A DNA stretch of 64,000 nucleotides from Apoderus coryli (Eukaryota > Arthropoda > Insecta > Coleoptera > Attelabidae), in assembly GCA_911728435.2 (NCBI GenBank), contig OU452204.1:9176001-9240000 (forward strand), given 5' to 3'. Made by a program: the position numbers and the translations under genes. Below the pieces are notes generated by a model that saw only the letters and a program-made list of their open reading frames with translations, did not search any database and was not told where the DNA came from. This document shows, in pieces, positions 42,171-55,412 of the stretch. Numbering within the stretch: position 1 is the first letter of the stretch; each line of letters starts with the position of its first letter.

Positions 42171-45100
42171 ATGCTGTTTTTCAAACCGCTTTGGGTTAAC
42201 CACCAAGGTAATTTTTATCAAATTTGCATATATCTACATACTTACAATAGTTTTCAAATTCAGTGATATTGTTTCAGATAACAAACCTATATTTTCTGTG
42301 GATATTCATCCACAGGGTGGTAGGTTCGCTACAGGCGGCCAAGGAGGTTCCGGTGGTAGAGTGGTTATATGGAGCTTAGGTCCTGTACTAGATGAAAATG
42401 AGGAGGCTGATCCTAAGGTTCCAAAAAAGCTGTGTCAAATGGATAATCACGTTGGTACGTACGTACTTAGTACATTATAAATTTTGTTATGTTAGAACCC
42501 AGCGTCACCATTTCATAAGCCTAAATCACGGCGAACTAAGTAAGGTCGATGAGAATAAGTAAGTAGTACGATATTTCATTGTTGACCGCTATGTTTGTGC
42601 AAATTTAAAAAGTAAATGCATTGTTTTATCTATAGGATTTAGTTTCCGCTCAATACCACAACACTATACTGTTTCCGTGATATAGAGTTTAATAACCATG
42701 TTTTTTAATGTGAATGTGAACTAAGTAAAAATTAGGTGCCGTAATAACTTTTAAATGATTCTATTACCTATGGGCAGAGATGCTTATATCTTTATAATTG
42801 TATTGTGAAAAAAGAAAATGAACGGAATATTAGTCCATTCAAAAAGGTCATAGGATGACACAAGATGGCGTTACTAGATTTTTTTCATGATTTTTATTTA
42901 GTAGGTACTAACCTTCAAACGACACGTGTATAAATTTGACAGCAATCTGACTATTGATTCGTGAGTTATAGCATTTTGTGTGAAGCAATGTTTGTTATTG
43001 AAAAAAAAAAATGGAAAAAAATCAATTTCCAGTTTTGATTGCGTTTTGATGAAAAAAATACAGTTGAAACCAAACAATGGCTTCATAAACATTATCCGAA
43101 CACTGCTCCTTCGAGACAAATGGTAGAGATGTGGATTGCTGAATTTAAAGGTGGTCGTACCAGCACAAATGACGCAGAGCGCGGTGGACGCACAAATGAG
43201 GCTGTTATTCCAGAAAATGTCAAAAAAAGTCACAAATTGGTTATGAACGATCGAAAATTGAAGGTGCACGAGCTAGCTGACATTGTAAAGATATCAGATG
43301 GTAGTGTTTTTACCATTTTACACGAATATTTTGGTATGCGAAAGCTCTATGCAAAGTGGGTGCCGCGTGAGCTCACAGTCGACCAAAAACAACACCGAAT
43401 TGATACTTCAGTTTGGCGCTGTTAAAACGCAATAAAATGGAATTAAGTATATCGTCGATATGTGACAATGGATGAAACATGGCTTCACTATTATACACCA
43501 GAATCCAAAAGACAGTCAGCTAAGTCGACAGCAATCGATGAACCGAATCCAAAGCGAGCAAAGACGCAACAACCGGCCGGTAAGGTGAGGGCGCCTGTAT
43601 TTTGGGATACGAACGGAATAATATTCCTCGACTACCTCCTCCTCCTCCTCGCCTGATCATCCAGGGAAAAGTTGAGGGCAGAAGATGGATAGGCCGCAAA
43701 AAACTATCATGGCTGCGAAACATCAGGAATTGGACCGGACTGGGAGTAGAACAATTATTCCAAGCAGCTAAAGATAGAGAGCGCTTCAACCAGATTGTCA
43801 CGAAGATAGCCCACGCCTGAGACAGGCAAGGCACCGCAAGAAGAAGACCTCCAAAAAGGAACCACCATCAACAGCGACTATTACTGTGCACTTTTGGATG
43901 AAGGCTGAAATTGCAAAGAAACGGCCACATTTGCAAAACAAAAAAAGAGTTGTTTCACCAAGACAATGCAACGTGTCACAAATATGGCAAAATTGAATGA
44001 ATTGGGATTCGAATTAGTTACTCATCCACCGTATTCTCCAGCGACTTTTTCCTGTTTTCAGATCTTAAGAGAATGCTTGCTGGAAAGAAATTTAACTCCA
44101 ATGATCGCTGAAAGTGAGGCCTATTTTGACGAGAAAGAGAAATCGTACTATAAAAGCGGTATCGAAAAGTTGGAAAAGCGCTATACTCGTTGTATTGCCC
44201 TCGAAGGCAACTATGCTGAATAATAAAATCGAGTTTTGTCAAAATTTTGTTTTTTTCTTACCTATCCTACGGATTTATTGAATGACCAGTACTATGTGTT
44301 TCAAATCGGGGCGACTAAGAGCTGCGATCTTCGCACACCACTTCTTATAAAGCAGTGAACTAAATGAACTAGTGAACTATAAAAATGAATTATTTTGTTA
44401 CGCGAAATCTATACAGTACACAATGACCTTTACAAGAAAAAGTTGATCTTGTCATCCCATTGCTTGCACAAAATTTTACATACATCTTGGTCTAATTTGG
44501 TATATTTAAAATCAGTACAAGAATTTCAGCTATCTAATCTTACTTACTCGCAATGCTCCTTTACATGTTGAATTCACTTAAAAAAGGCACGTGTCTGATG
44601 AGCAAACCTGTTTTTGGAGTGCAAGTCATCTAAAATATGGGCCTGCGGAACATATATGTAGATGAGCAAACCTGTTTTTGGAGTGTAAGTCATCTAAAAT
44701 ATAGGCCTGCGGAACATATATGTATGTCCCTCAACGTTTAATTTTGCTACCTACGAGAGTATGTTACTTTTGCAACAGTTCTTTATATATTCTCACGATT
44801 AAATTGGTGTGTGTTTGTATTATAATTTTTAAAAGTAGGTTTAAGTATTTGACGAGAAATGTTATGGATTATGAAAGTGATTCTTGAACCAATTTGGGTT
44901 GAACAGGTCTGAACTAAAAATAATACAAAACAAATCAGTGACTAGTGTTTTATATATTTAAATGTTTTAAGGTATTAAGTAATTTTTATTTACTATTCGA
45001 TTTTATAGCTTGTGTTAACGTGGTTAGGTGGAGCAACTCCGGTCATCTTCTAGCTTCAGCCGGTGACGATAAACTGGTCATGATATGGAGACTATCGTCA

Positions 45101-48100
45101 GAAGGCGTTTCTACAGTATTCGGTAGTGGAACAATTAATGTGGAAACTTGGAAGTGTATTCACACACTTAATTCCCATACTGGCGATGTATTGGATCTTT
45201 CTTGGTCACCGTACGATGCCTGGTTAGCTTCAGGTAGTGTTGACAACACAGTTATGATATGGAATGCGCAAAAGTTTCCAGAACGAGTAGCTCATCTCAA
45301 AAATCACACAGGCTTGGTAAAGGTAGGTACTAGTTTTTTGCTTGAGCTTTTATAGTGTTTAATGTTATTGATTGATTTTATTTATAGGGTGTAGCATGGG
45401 ATCCTGTGGGCAAGTACATAGCAAGTCAATCAGATGATAAATCGTTACGAATATGGCGGACATCAGATTGGGCACAACAGGAAGTAGTTACTGAACCTTT
45501 TAGCGACTGTTCTGGAACAACATATGTTTTACGGTACAGTTTAGTTTAAGGAATTGGAATTTTTTATGTAATGTTTCTTTTGTCAGAATAAACCATTTAT
45601 TTCAAATTTCCAGGTTATCTTGGTCTCCGGATGGGCAGTACTTGGTATCAGCACATGCAATGAATGGTGGCGGCCCAACAGCGCAAATTATTGAACGAGA
45701 AGGCTGGAAACAAGACAAAGACTTTGTGGGTCATCGTAAAGCCGTCACATGTGTGGTAAGTTACGTTGCAAGAACGACATAAGTTTTTAAATCAATTAAT
45801 GATAAATACTATGTTTTCCTGACAGCGTTTCAATTCGAATATTCTGAAAAAGTCCACACCAGAAAATCCTAAACCGACGCAGTATTGTTGCTGTGCTATA
45901 GGCTCACGTGACAGATCGATTAGTGTGTGGTTGACATCATTGAAGCGACCTCTAGTAGTGATCAAGGAATTGTTTGATGATAGTGTATTGGACATATCGT
46001 GGAGTAGTGATGGGCTATTTCTGTTAGCTTGTTCGTGGGATGGCACTGTTGCCTGTGTTACATTTGTACAGGAGGAAATCGGTACTCCGCTTACTTTGGA
46101 GGAAAAGGTGAGGATCAAATTAAAAATTTCCTGATTAATTCACCAAGTCCTTATTACTTACAACAAAATAGTATTTTAGTAGTTTTTCAATATATGAAAT
46201 AATATCAATGACACAGTGACAATAGAAATTGTAGTGTTCTGAAGATGGCCTAAAACGTTAGCAAATAGTGTTTTCTTTATTTATTGGGCCAAAACTAGCA
46301 ACACCAAAAAATAACAAATACTCTGGAGGTCTCAAATTCACATCCAATATTTTTTACATAAATTAGACCCACTTGGCGCATACTCTTTGGAATTACTGGG
46401 TATTTTGTTTAAAAAATAAATTTAAATTAAATCTGTTCGTCATTTATTGAAACTTCTAGATTCCAAAATCTCAAGATCCAAAATAATAATAATCATATAC
46501 AAAAAGAAACATATAGAACTGAACGTTTGTGATATTTAGACAACTATTCTGAGACTCTCAATTTTGATAAGAAAATGTTTTTAAGTTTAATTTTGTAACA
46601 TTTTTTTTTTCAATAACTTCCACTAATTGTTTGTATAGATGTTTAAATAATCCATGCCATACTGTGTTTGCCTTGTAACATAACTGCGTAACTATGTATA
46701 CTAGGCCACTGATGATCGAAACTTAGTTTCCGAAACATGTCTGCAACCGCAAGTTGATTGCGTACATATATATAAATAGTTTGGTGGAGTAGACGTTGTT
46801 TTATTTGTGTATTACACATTCAACTCCTCTCTGATATGGATTACTTCAAGAAATATTATTATATATGTTTCAAAAATGCATTTATTACTTTAACACCATA
46901 ATATATTATGGGAGAAAAATAATTTAAACAATTATTGTAACTTCATTATAGTAGAGTAGTTTGGCGTAAAATAATATTGAAAAAGACGTTTTACCACTTT
47001 ACCAAATCACATTTTTAAGCCTAGACGGGTATTTGCAAACACTAAGCACCCTAAGGAGATAATTAATACTCTTCTGTGGAGCGAGTGAGGTGATAAAACG
47101 GTTTTCAACCTTACTGAACTACTAGTCTCGCATCACCGATCTCCGATGTTAAAAGTAATTTTATGTAACGCATCCCTTGGGCGGCTCTTTTTTGAGAATC
47201 ATACGTAAGGAAATTAATGATATTATAGAACGTCGTCATAGTTGAGGATACAATTTTTTGCTATAAGTTGATTTCAATAACACAGTAGGATGCAATTTTC
47301 TTTTTTGGTGTGAATAATTAAGGAGAAATGAAAACACTGTTGTCTCAATTAAATAATTAATATTTTTTTGTAGAATGACTTATACGAACGCATTTACCAT
47401 AAATCGCTATTACGTAACTGGAATATCGGAGCTAGTGGAAACCAGATCGTACAATATCCAGAAATTCTAACAGCAATTGACGAGTTGAATGAAACCAAGG
47501 ATCAGACTCCGATGGGCACTCCACTAAAACATGAGCCCACTGTGACTACGGTACCGATACCGAAAGATGTACCTATGGAATCGCCTAAACTTAATACAGG
47601 CAGTAGTAGTGTTTTAGTTGCTTGTAATAAACAGGTAATCATCTATTTTTAAAAATACTTAATTGGGATATATTTTGATATAGAAATAATAAATCAAAAT
47701 CCAAATCTACATAATCAAAAATAACGTTGAGTTTGGCTTATTATTAAGTATTTGTAATGTATTATTTCTTGAATATAATATTTTAATATTTATTTTATAT
47801 ATTTTCGGAAAAATCGTTTAAAATAATTCGATAAAATCTACTACACTAAACAGCAACATTAAGGTACCACGAACATTTTGTTACAATTTCAAAGTTAGTT
47901 TTCTCGCAAACCCTTGAATCGTTTTGGGTTATTCTTTGTTTGAATGTCGTCTGATTTCAGAAATACAATTGTATAGGTTTTTTTTTATTAAAAGTGTTTC
48001 ACTTTAACTATATACAAGGGTCTGAAAATAATTTATTACCTCATTGTTGACACACACTGTGGGATTCCCTAGCTGCATCGGAAAAATGAAAATGGTAGCC

Positions 48101-51100
48101 ATGACTATTTTGTTTTTATTTACTCAATTATGTCTCTACGTGTCTATTGTACTTTTGTGCATAAATACTAGGCTATCGAAATCAACAATGTAATTAAGAC
48201 TTGCCAAACGTATACTTCTTAGGCATACCTTTTTTTTATTTGACGTTATTGGTTGTTGAAAATTATGGATACCTCGAATTTTTCTCTTTGGTGCAAATGG
48301 TGTTTATGGTTCTGAGTTTGACATACAACGATAACCGGTGTTGTTAAGGGCTTCAGGATAACCCACGACTACAGTAGACGTTTTGAGGAAAGAAGGCAAA
48401 CCTCGAATTACTATAGCTTTCCAATATCGTTAGATTACGTGCTTTAATAAAACGATTCACTACGTGAAATAATCTTTTATCACAACTTAGGGCAGTGTAT
48501 AATATTCTAACCAGTATTGACACTGCTGGAAGATTCAGACAGCAAATCAGAATTGTTCAAAATCAAATCGCAAATTTAATTTTAAGGTGATATCGCCACG
48601 CGCATCGTATAGTATTATTTTAATTTATTATTCTCTCCTGAGGATGCTAACAGTGTTAGCGAAACGGGCGTTGAGATTTAAAAAATTATTTTGCTGCAGT
48701 TGTAAAAGTTGTTTGTCGATATTAGATCAAGTATCTGAATACTTTATTATATTAAATCAATTTAATTTTGAAAATTGAGTATTGGCTATTTAAAATCAAA
48801 TTTGTAGTTCAACATTTATCGATATTTTTAGGTTGAGACTAGATTACCTTCGGGCAAACGGCGAATAAAACCAATGTTATTGACACCAGTACCAAGTGAT
48901 AGCGTTAATCCTTTACAGTAAGTATTTTTGTAGTTGATCATGTCACTGTAAAGATTTTATTGTTTATAGGTTCGTTTGTGAATTAAATATGTTAATTTTC
49001 AACGCTGTTCGACTACTCGGTAACAGGGATCTTTCTGTTCATAAAAGCATGTGTATAAATAGGAGTGTTATGTCAACATATTGTAAGTGACTCTCTAAGT
49101 AGGTTCAAAATGAGTGGGTATGCACCGGACCCCCCACTGCGACCACCGAGGGTCTATTTATATTTCAGCCAGCAGCTCAATACTCTTAAAAGAAGTGGAT
49201 TATTTTGCTGGGTAATCTCTCTTTTAGACTCGCTTGTAGAATGGTTACTTCACCAAATATTGCGAATCTAGTTCTAGCTACCGCTGGGCAAGAACATAGT
49301 ATATGTTCCGCCGTCTCATCATAATCTATGCACAATCGGCACTCGGATTTTTCCAAGGGCTCCAGCGTCGTGAGATGATGATTCAAACGACAATGACCAG
49401 TTTATAGTCCAACCTGCCGCCTCCATACCTTTGGATGCTTATTATAATACGTTATAAAAGTGTTCATTTTATCGTAGGATTAGTACCGACACTGAAACTA
49501 CATCATACTTTCCGAGTCAGACATTCAGCAAGTCATCTCCAGCAAAAAGCCAGATTGTTGTAGAGACGAAACAAGAACAGATAATTAATAACAGTATACC
49601 AAAATTGTCGAAAGAGTTAATGACTACAGTGTAAGTAAATATTTTTTTAGAAGTCGTTTAAAACTATTTTCCGTAAACTTTAAATGTATATAGACAAATA
49701 AAGTAAGAAAACCGAAATTAGGTTTTAGAAAACTATAATTTTCTCTAAAACTGTAACTAAGATTTCTATTTTGACATATTCTAAATTTTTTTATTTTATT
49801 TGTTCATTATTTAACCTACTACTTATCAAATTCTAAATGGATATACTTTCTTCATTGTAGATCCACAACAATAAATAGTACTAAAGAATCTGCCAAAGTA
49901 GTTCTTCAGTCGACTCCAGGATACAAAATCAATCAGCTTATGTGCTGTGAAGTACCAGGAGATGAACCTATCTCCAAAATTATTAATCTTTTAGATCCAG
50001 TCCAATTGACACCAGGCGTAGGTGTGACAAAAAGTACTTCAAGTGGAACTCTTAGATTAAAGGTAATTAAAAAAAAAAAAAAAGATTTCTTTACCCAAAA
50101 ACTATTCTGCGAAAACAATTAATTTAAAATCTTTCTTTTTGAGTACAACATTCCATTCTTTGAATGTCTACTATCAAAATTTATCTTGATAGGAGAGAAA
50201 GCTTTTGATCTGGTGAACTTCAAGCTCCTAATTAGCAAGCTAAAATATGTTGGTTTTGATGATGTCTCGCTGGATTGGTTGGGTTGGGTATCTGACAAAT
50301 AGGAGACAAAGAGTTAAGCTTGGTCTGGCGAACTATTCAGGGTTTAGCGTGACAAAAAGTGGAGCCCCAGGGTAGCATTTTGGGCCCAATCTTGTTCCTG
50401 ATTTTTACATTCGATGTGACGTCTTTCGTGAACTACTCGAGACTACATATGTTTGCGGATGATATACAGATTTATATGCCTTTTAGTTTATTGCAAGCAG
50501 AATATGCTGTGGATAGGTTGAATTCGGATCTGCGAAGCTTCTCAGAGTGGTGTTTCTTTAAGCTTAAGTGCCTTTATCATTTGAAGAATTTATTTGATGA
50601 GTCAACGAAGTGTGACGCTGATCAAGGCGCTTATTTATGCAAATATAGATTATTATTCGCAGGTTTACTATAATTTTTTGATGCAGTACAATAAAATGAA
50701 AATACAGAGGGTGCAGAATGCCTGTGTTAGGTTTATTTGTGATGTCCCATACAGACACCATATTACTCCTTTTTTGGAACGGTTGCACGAACGAAATAGT
50801 CGTTCACCTTTATATTTGTATAATTTGTTAAGCAGGAGGTCAGCTATACACAGTGTTAATGTTCGTACAAATTCATTTAACATACTTCAACATGCTACTG
50901 TCAAATTCGAGGGGTCTTTTTCTTATGTAGCACCTTCACTATTAAATAAAGTACGTGACCATCGTGATTTACCGCAGCTTTTAAGCGACATTAAAAATTA
51001 TTATTTTTTGATCAAACTTCGTTGATTATGTTACAGTTGTGAGTGTATTAGTATATTGTTATCATTGTAATTCTTTTAGATTAAGTATCACACTTTTCTT

Positions 51101-54100
51101 CATAATTGTTAAGGTAAAGTGGAAGAATGGCTTTTGCCAAATCTTTTCGTGCAAATGTAATAACCTATATTTCACAATAAATCATTGATTTATTTATTTA
51201 AAAAGGCCTAAAGTTATAAAATACTGAAAATATAAATATTTTTCAGATAACAAATAACTGTCACAGAACTCCAAGTGGTTCAATATCAAAAGTTGAGGTA
51301 TTTAGGTTAAATAATACAAAGGAACCTATTTGGGATACTTATTTAGGTAAGTTCAAACTGTAAATTTGGCACAATATGGCTACAACTGATTTTTTTTTTA
51401 TAAAATATGCTGTTCTGGTCCATATTTGTTACATGTTAGTTGACATCAGTCTATTACTAGTGGCGTGGGGTGCAATTCTTGAAAAGAGAAACCGTTACGT
51501 TCTTGTAGTTATCTGTAATTCGCAGTAATTCTACTATAAATCCGCTAATTTCTTATAAATTACATATTACTAAATGCATATATTATTCACTCAAATTCAA
51601 CATCATAATGTTTAGGCAAATATTCGTTTTTCGAAACTTACCTATACTCGCCCTGTTGGCGTAAGCCTAAATACGATGAGTTAAAAGTATTAAATTGACT
51701 AGGTGGTGTTAAACTATATTCACTATCACTGTGTTTCATTATATAAATAGCTTTGAAACCTTCGAAATTAGCGAAATAATTTAAATTATCAATTTGGTTT
51801 GTTTGTATTGTCGGCGTTGCTATGGTGATTTTTTTAAATTTACCCGTACATTGTTAAATATTTCCCACTAGTTGCTCAGCAAAATAATTAATTAATCGAA
51901 AATGAAAAATGAGCATTGAATTGATCTAAGTAATGCATTAATTAATTTAATAGTACTTAATAATATAAGAAAAAAACACAGGATGGATATTTTAGGTGTT
52001 AAAAATCTGAATCTAAAAAATCTAAATTTCTCATAATATCCAACATTAAAGTATGATTTTATGTTCAAGTTTTCCACTAATGTCCTAATTTAATAATATC
52101 ATTTAATGAAAGATTAATGTATAATAGCCACTGAAGATGGAATCTAGCCGATTCCGAAACATGTCTGGCATGTGTTGATTTTGTTTTTGGCATATAGATT
52201 TTATTTTGTGGAGAGGACGTTTTTTATGTCACATATTTACGTTATATTTGTTGATATTAGCAATAACCAGCAAATAACTACTCAAATGAATCAACTATTT
52301 GTTTAAACAAGACGTTAGTCCAACGATTTATATTATTCATATATTTATTTGTATAATCCGAGTGGTTATTACCCAATTAGTATATATATGTTATTGTATT
52401 TTTAGGTTCTTTAATTCGATGTATAGAAGCTAACAGAAAATTAGTCGTGGCATGTTGTGACGATCTCACAATCAATACTTACGACTTGAAAACTGGAGCA
52501 CGTAGCCTACCACCGCTTCTAATTGAAGATGTGGTTAGTTCACTAACTCTGTCCGAACAAGCATATTGTCTAGTATTAACCAAAACCGGGTTAGTGCATA
52601 TGTGGCGACTGAATGAAGGTAAAAGTGTATTGAGTAGAGTATCTATACGCAGTCTGCTTAGTGGAAAAGGTGAGAATAAGCAATTAAACTTTTTTTTTAA
52701 TTCATTTGAACATTATATTATATAAATCATTAAAGATTAGGTTAACGAGTCAAGTAGGATTGAATTTTACACAATTTTATTAGAGACGTTAGAAGGTGGA
52801 CGATAATATGCTATGTGCTATCGTAAGGGTGTGAAGCCCAATGCAATGCATCTTTGAAAGATGATATAATTTACGTTAATATGTGGCATTGTAAATCACA
52901 ATTGTTATATGAAGCTGAATAATTAACAATGCTTTAAGTCACACAATAATATGTATTCAAACTCCCAATTTCGAAATAGCAATAACTAAATTGGTTATGA
53001 TTACTTTGCAGAATTAAGAATTACCGTTGTGCAGTCCTATACAATCGCCGTTATTATGCATGCATATTTACACGTTGTTATGCTAAGGTCCCAATTTTTA
53101 CTGAAATAAAAAACGATTTTTATCTGTCATTTTCGTAGATATAAGGTTAAATGTTTTTTTTTTTTTTGATAATTGCTATTTTTGTATTTTAGCTACTGTG
53201 AGTAAATGTGGATTAAGTCCATCCAATCAGCCAGTGATAACCCTTAGTGATGGACGATGCTTTTCGTACAGTATGGATTTATTGACTTGGTAAGTAGGCA
53301 AATTGATAAATAAGTAAGTTCGAAAAGTTTCTGGGAAATAAAAATCATAACTAAACATTATATCTATTTCAGCGTAGTTATCGGATCTTAAAATTATTAT
53401 TTATATGTATAGTGTTTATACAAAAAGTGCAAGTAAAATAAAAAGTACCCTGTGTTTAGAACCACCTTTCTCCAGTCTGTATCTAAACCGCAGTCCTTCA
53501 CATCAGCCACTCTTTTAATGACTAAGTAAGACCCTTTTGCCTTTGTGCTTCGCTCTTGGATAACAAATTATGATACATGACCATAGTTTCAACACCCATT
53601 GTCTGGGAATCTAATATAATTTACTTTATCATCGGAATGCGACATACTAGTATTGATGGAGCTTTATTATTTTGTAGGATACAATTGTCTAATCCAATAG
53701 ATCCTGTGAGCCGAACCGGTAGCACCCTAATCACTCGGGTACCAGCCCATTTGCCATTATCGACGATGCAACGCAACTCGTTTACTGCCAACAATTTACG
53801 TTCTTCGAGTGATCTTCTTCCACCAGGGGTAACTCTTAGTTTCTTGGAATCTCAAATAACTGCCACCAAAGTGCTTCATTCGGATACCGAGTACAAACAT
53901 TGGTTATTGACGACTGTGAATCATCTACTCGAAAAAGGTAACTAAAGTAGTTATAAAATTTGAAAATAATTTAAATCTTAAATGTTTTTCCTTGTAAGGT
54001 CCCGAATGCAGATTACGTATGATATTAGATGATTTAATTGGTCCTGTGTGTCATTCATCGACCAAAGTCAAAAACGATTGTGATATATTGGTAAGTTGTC

Positions 54101-55002
54101 TTTCATTCAGGTACAATATGACTCTAAACGACTAGTGAGTATTTCATATAAAACTGTGGGTGCAACAGTCCTTCGTTAACGAGCTATAGCTTATAATTTT
54201 TTATTCATAATTTATTATTCAACTACTTATTTGACATGTTTAAAACATTAGCAAATTATAAATACTATAAAGATGCACTTGCTGGCGTTATAAACAAATC
54301 TGAACTACCATTGTGAACTCAGGTTTGGACTAAGATCCATGGTGAATGGGACAAATTATTTTATGCTATGTTTCTTTTTTAACATTTAAACGAGACAACC
54401 AGGTTCCTCAAACATTTTTAACAGAAAAATTTGAAAACTCGATAAAATGAATTGTTCATTATCATATATTATTTATAAATGACAGCACATGTATAATGTT
54501 TATTATTTATATTATTTCAATTAGATTCTTTCAAAGCTATTTGCAAAACCTGTTTCGATGTGTTCAGACCAGTAATGGAGAATCTTCAGATGAAAGGCTG
54601 ACGTGTGGAGTTCCACAAGGCGCAATACTTTCACCTTTATTATTTAACATTTATACATGCTGCATAGGGTCAAGTCTAAAGGTTTACAAGGAGCATATAT
54701 ATGCAGATGACCGGCAAATCTACTACAGCTTTACTTATGACGACTATTATCGATCTAATCAAGACATTAACAAAAATCTAATAATTTATCACAATAGTTA
54801 GGTGGAAGAAGAGCATTTAGCTCAACCTCGCTAATAAAGACGTTTTATTATTATTATTAATATAGAAATTCTTAACTATTTTTAGGGCCTGCCTAAACGT
54901 ACCCTTCTGAAAGAAATCCTAGATATAATCAAGACTAAACTGCCATGGCAACAACTGTACAAAGAATATATTGATCAACTGGAATGTGTTCAATCTGTTT
55001 AA
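42171..55002 (+). CDS. HIRA: HIRA, histone H3.3 chaperone subunit
   Basis: Sixteen plus-strand exons: 42171-42207, 42278-42454, 45009-45322, 45388-45533, 45614-45755, 45826-46107, 47374-47634, 48832-48917, 49478-49630, 49861-50062, 51247-51346, 52406-52669, 53193-53289, 53678-53937, 53999-54090 and 54886-55002. Phases agree throughout: 2730 nt, 909 residues. Residues 1-366 form the WD40 propeller (MLFFKPLWVNHQ, GHLLASAGDDKLVMIW, GSRDRSISVWLTSLKRPLVV). The B domain, VETRLPSGKRRIKPM at about 454-468, is the ASF1-binding segment. The C-terminal Hira domain starts near residue 600 and ends LPWQQLYKEYIDQLE. HIRA deposits H3.3 independently of replication. Introns carry a mariner, several LINEs and four hammerhead-like motifs. 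Exon 15 uses an AAG acceptor. The poly-A signal is at 55021. Confidence 0.96.
42831..44291 (+). pseudogene. Mariner transposon relic in HIRA intron 2
   Basis: Imperfect ends GTCCATTCAAAAAGGTCATAG (first 20 bases from 42833) and the inverted end near 44260-44288. The transposase frame is broken: APSRQMVEMWIAEFKGGRTS (43105-43165), LHELADIVKISDGSVFTILH (43265-43325), VTMDETWLHHYTPESK-like sequence at 43462-43510, then HQDNATCHK and HPPYSPATFSCF at 43960-44060, where the SPDLAP aspartates are lost. It ends RYTRCIALEGNYAE (stop 44221). A LINE tail is nested at 43637-43849. Confidence 0.8.
43637..43849 (+). mobile_element. LINE C-terminal tail nested in mariner
   Basis: Encodes IQGKVEGRRWIGRKKLSWLR and NIRNWTGLGVEQLFQAAKDR, the C-terminal tail of endonuclease-RT LINEs. 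It ends CACGCCTGA and (AAG)n. ACCTCC occurs at both junctions, and removing the block restores the mariner reading DY-LQKGTTINSDYY. Confidence 0.7.
44597..44724. repeat. Tandem duplication, 2 x 64 bp
   Basis: Two adjacent 64-bp units, each from GATGAGCAAACCTGTTTTTG to CATATATGTA, differ at only two or three positions. HIRA intron 2. Confidence 0.9.
46239..46265 (+). ncRNA. Hammerhead-like motif (degenerate)
   Basis: CTGAAGA, then GC-TAA paired with TTA-GC around a bulged C, then CAAA in place of GAAA. HIRA intron 6. Confidence 0.35.
46709..46736 (+). ncRNA. Hammerhead-like motif
   Basis: CTGATGA, stem GAAAC/GTTTC around TTA, then GAAAC followed by ATGTCTG. Shares downstream GTGGAGTAGACG with 52131 and 33678. 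HIRA intron 6. Confidence 0.5.
48638..48672 (+). ncRNA. Hammerhead-like motif, best stem set
   Basis: CTGAGGA, a perfect six-base stem GCTAAC/GTTAGC, then GAAAC, a short CG/CG stem III and TT. Bases before the core (TCTC) can pair with GAGA after it, giving a plausible stem I. HIRA intron 7. Confidence 0.5.
49098..49430 (-). pseudogene. LINE C-terminal fragment (RNase H/zinc type)
   Basis: Minus strand TGHCRLNHHLTTLEPLEKSE, CRLCIDYDETAEHILCSCPA and VARTRFAIFGE match the C-x2-C-x(n)-H-x4-C tail of I/R1-like LINEs. Frame is open over about 70 codons but isolated. HIRA intron 8. Confidence 0.7.
50180..51200 (+). mobile_element. 5'-truncated LINE in HIRA intron 10
   Basis: Plus strand EKAFDLVNFKLLISKLKYVG (about 50190), PQGSILGPILFLIFTFDVTS, MFADDIQIYM with the YADD-type box (about 50450), then after an internal deletion LYNLLSRRSAIHSVNVRTNS and APSLLNKVRDHRDLPQL to about 51024. 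It ends AATAAATCATTGATTTATTT. Frames are shifted in several places, so it is inactive. Confidence 0.75.
52131..52160 (+). ncRNA. Hammerhead-like motif
   Basis: CTGAAGA, perfect stem GGAATC/GATTCC, then GAAAC with a possible CATG/CATG stem III after it. HIRA intron 11. Downstream GTGGAGAGGACG is shared with 46709. Confidence 0.5.
54515..54870 (+). mobile_element. LINE fragment in HIRA intron 15
   Basis: Reads RFFQSYLQNLFRCVQTSNGE, LTCGVPQGAILSPLLFNIYT and YADDRQIYY, i.e. RT motifs 4-6. It then jumps to a 3' tail AATAAAGACG and (TTA)n at 54829-54868. Both 5'-truncated and internally deleted. Confidence 0.75.
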
Positions 55003-55020
55003 CGTTCACGTAATTTAAGC

Positions 55021-55026
55021 AATAAA
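55021..55026 (+). terminator. HIRA poly-A signal
   Basis: AATAAA 19 bp after the HIRA stop codon. Confidence 0.55.
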
Positions 55027-55240
55027 ATAGCATAAGTACTGTATTTCTGTTTTTTTTTTTTACTTTGTACTACTAAAAGTCATTTTAGTTAAGGATATTA
55101 TGTCAATAATTTGACTGAAACAGAAGTATTATTAATGTTTTGTACCTATTTTATTAAAATACATATTTTGTGTAAATTCTTTTACATTTGTGTAAAAAAT
55201 ATTCTACTTGATTAATAAATAAATTACCTATTGTAATAGT

Positions 55241-55399
55241 TCATTTCTTATGATGGATTTCTAATTCTTTTTCAATATATTTTTCTAAATCCTCTAGTGG
55301 ACGATAATATATGTGTACAGTTTGTGCACCTGCAAACATGGTTAGTAATGCTGTAACACCAAACGTCAGGTACCGTCCCCACGTTACTCCCGCAGGCAT
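55241..55399 (-). CDS. UQCC6: UQCC6/Brawnin complex III assembly microprotein
   Basis: A 52-residue protein starting MPAGVTWGRYLTFGVTALLT and continuing MFAGAQTVHIYYRP, the signature of Brawnin (C12orf73/UQCC6; Drosophila Sloth2). It has one N-terminal transmembrane segment (about residues 9-28) followed by a short charged tail. The family sits in the inner mitochondrial membrane and assists early assembly of respiratory complex III. Its ATG is only 13 nt past the stop of UQCC5 on the same strand and in the same putative exon, so both probably come from one mRNA. An upstream in-frame extension (to 55447) overlaps the UQCC5 frame and is rejected as the start because MPAG is the conserved N-terminus. 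Confidence 0.88.
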   Translation of the reverse strand: MPAGVTWGRYLTFGVTALLTMFAGAQTVHIYYRPLEDLEKYIEKELEIHHKK

Positions 55400-55412
55400 C
55401 TGAGTACAATTT

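Noticed and set aside
43520..43834. 104-codon minus-strand frame
   Set aside because: Antisense to the nested LINE tail and mariner sequence on the plus strand.
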